A stretch of DNA of 7,892 nt, taken from NCBI GenBank assembly GCA_002410925.1, contig DHPR01000007.1, positions 1,576 through 9,467 of the forward strand. Direction: 5' to 3'. Positions within the stretch are counted from its first letter, which is position 1. Each line of letters starts with the position of its first letter. Origin of the DNA: UBA5359 sp002410925 [NCBI: bacterium UBP13_UBA5359] (GTDB lineage: Bacteria; UBP13; UBA5359). The translations under genes and the position numbers were made by a program. Under the pieces are notes generated by a model, which was not told the origin of the DNA, did no database searches, and saw only the letters and a list, made by a program, of their open reading frames with translations. Shown piece by piece: positions 6,751-7,892 of this stretch.

Positions 6751-6757
6751 GAGGAAG
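6751..6757 (+). promoter_or_regulatory. Ribosome binding site of the DNA methyltransferase gene
   Basis: GAGGAAG lies 6 nt before ATG 6764. A TAG in the same frame at 6749-6751 closes the frame upstream, so ATG 6764 is the first possible start. Confidence 0.7.
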
Positions 6758-6763
6758 ATATGA

Positions 6764-7750
6764 ATGACGGATGTAAGTGAAGGCGTAAGGCTTGTCTGGC
6801 CGGGCAAGCATCCGATAGAGGTTACGGGGCGCTATCGTTTGCAATCTATTCAGCCGGCTGAGGTTATAAAGATGGACATGCCCGGACGCTCTATGCCCCT
6901 GTATTCTGCTTCTATGCCGAATATACCGGAAGATCCCAATCATAATTTTCTTATTCAAGGCGATTGCCGTGAAGCCATGCTGGCCCTGTTGCCTGAATAC
7001 GAGGGGCAAATCGATCTGATATATATCGATCCTCCTTACGCTACGGGAGGCGAGTTCGGCCATCCGGAAACGGTCGGTTACAGCGACCGCTGTGTGGGTG
7101 CTGATTATCTGCAGATGATGTATGAGCGTTTGCAGTTAATGCATAGGCTGTTGGCACCGACCGGCTCTATCTATATCCATCTTGATTGGCGCATGAACTG
7201 TCATATAAGGCTTATAATGGATGAGATATTTGGAGCGGATTGTTTTCAAAGAGAGATAATTTGGCGCATAGGTTGGGTATCCGGCTATAAATCCTGCGCC
7301 AGGAATTGGATACGAAATCATGATACCATACTCTTTTATTCCCGAAACAGTCGATCTTTCACCTTCAATAAGACATATCTGCCATACAGGGAAGGTTATC
7401 GGCGGCGTGACGGGCGTAAACCCTTCGGGAAAGGCTGGCCTCTGGAGGATACCTGGAATTGCAGTCAGGAAGACCGCTTGGATTCCATACAGATTATGAG
7501 CTTTTCAAGTGAAAAAACGGGTTATCCTACACAGAAAAATGAGAATCTTTTAACCCGTATTCTGGAGACATCCTCAAATCCGGGCGATTTGGTGGCTGAT
7601 TTTTTTTGCGGTAGCGGTACAACCTTGGCAGTCGCTGATAAGCTAAACCGGCGGTGGATCGGATGTGATATCGGAAAAGAGGCTGTGAGTATAGCGGTAT
7701 CAAGGCTTGCAGGGGCTGTAACCTTCGATATATACCGCATTGTAGAGTAA
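6764..7750 (+). CDS. Solitary beta-class site-specific DNA (N4-cytosine or N6-adenine) methyltransferase
   Basis: Likely transfers a methyl group from SAM to an exocyclic amino group of adenine or cytosine in DNA. It has 328 residues. After an unassigned N-terminal region (1-60, with LVWPGKH near residue 10) comes FLIQGDCREAM, then the catalytic motif IV DPPY at 89-92. IYIHLDW is at 136-142, a variable central region that may recognise the target spans about 165-245, and YPTQKNENLLTRIL begins at 254. The SAM-binding motif DFFCGSGTT is at 279-287. The order of catalytic motif first, target region, then SAM motif defines the beta class (PF01555), as in type III Mod subunits. It is about half the length of a type III Mod, and no restriction subunit lies in the window, so an orphan role (regulation, or protection against a nuclease) is possible. 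N4 or N6 specificity and the target site cannot be told. The gene ends directly against the convergent kinase gene. Confidence 0.88.
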   Translation: MTDVSEGVRLVWPGKHPIEVTGRYRLQSIQPAEVIKMDMPGRSMPLYSASMPNIPEDPNHNFLIQGDCREAMLALLPEYEGQIDLIYIDPPYATGGEFGHPETVGYSDRCVGADYLQMMYERLQLMHRLLAPTGSIYIHLDWRMNCHIRLIMDEIFGADCFQREIIWRIGWVSGYKSCARNWIRNHDTILFYSRNSRSFTFNKTYLPYREGYRRRDGRKPFGKGWPLEDTWNCSQEDRLDSIQIMSFSSEKTGYPTQKNENLLTRILETSSNPGDLVADFFCGSGTTLAVADKLNRRWIGCDIGKEAVSIAVSRLAGAVTFDIYRIVE

Positions 7751-7892
7751 CTAATGAACAAGTTGCTGTTTGATATCTACCGGAAGGTTAACGGTAATTA
7801 CTATTGTACCGTCACTTTGGTTCTCAATATATAGATGCCCCCCCAAATCGGTAGCTATTTCTTCACAGATGCTGAGGCTTAAGCCGGTTTTA
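7751..7892 (-). CDS. Sensor histidine kinase, C-terminal end of the ATPase domain (partial)
   Basis: Reading the minus strand from the right edge gives 46 residues and a TAG stop (complement of 7751-7753). The fragment starts KTGLSLSICEEIA, the G2 box of the HATPase_c domain, and continues DLGGHLYIENQ and GTIVITVNLP, the typical last strands of a histidine kinase. The usual G2 form is GLGLS; here the second Gly is Ser. The short tail after LPVD suggests that no receiver domain follows the kinase domain. The rest of the gene, including the phosphorylated His and any sensor part, lies beyond the window, so the signal is unknown. The gene is convergent with the methyltransferase gene, with no base between the two stop codons and no clear terminator there. 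Confidence 0.85.
   Translation of the reverse strand, partial: KTGLSLSICEEIATDLGGHLYIENQSDGTIVITVNLPVDIKQQLVH

Noticed and set aside
7778-7812. Short inverted repeats (TACCG/CGGTA and ACGGTA/TACCGT) past the methyltransferase stop
   Set aside because: Stems of only 5-6 bp with 9-10 base loops and no T-run on either strand, inside the kinase coding region; not a convincing terminator.

Overview
The window appears to be an ordinary stretch of a bacterial chromosome, most likely an anaerobic Firmicute (Clostridia or Negativicutes). This assignment rests on strong GGAGG-type ribosome binding sites, a good sigma-A-type promoter, a TTG start behind a strong Shine-Dalgarno, and BioB/BioA sequence variants that look Firmicute-like. 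It is a judgement from memory, not a search, and I cannot name a genus.

Bases 1-5051 (+ strand) hold a compact biotin operon in the order bioB (3' part only), bioF, a bioH-like esterase gene, bioC, bioD, bioA. All five junctions overlap, by 13, 26, 13, 16 and 20 nt, so every ribosome binding site lies inside the preceding gene and translational coupling is likely. Together the genes encode the whole BioC/BioH route. BioC methylates malonyl-ACP (malonyl-acyl carrier protein) so that fatty acid synthesis can build pimeloyl-ACP methyl ester, and the BioH-like esterase releases pimeloyl-ACP. BioF, BioA, BioD and BioB then assemble KAPA, DAPA, dethiobiotin and biotin. The operon promoter and any BirA operator lie upstream of the window.

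Bases 5086-6700 (+) hold a phosphate pair: a DUF47/PhoU-like protein with a TTG start and a PiT-family phosphate permease, overlapping by 8 nt. A near-consensus promoter (TTGACA, 17 bp, TATACT) lies across the last codons of bioA, so the pair can probably be transcribed independently of the bio genes.

Bases 6764-7750 (+) encode a short beta-class DNA amino-methyltransferase with no restriction partner in view. Its stop codon abuts, with no spacer, the stop codon of a minus-strand gene entering from the right edge. The visible end of that gene is the ATP-binding C-terminus of a sensor histidine kinase.

I found no RNA gene, CRISPR array, insertion sequence or attachment site. No stretch above 300 bases is without a gene. 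Nothing here amounts to a clearly new system. The points most worth following are the promoter embedded in bioA, the atypical compact BioH-like esterase, the cysteine cluster in BioA and the solitary methyltransferase.
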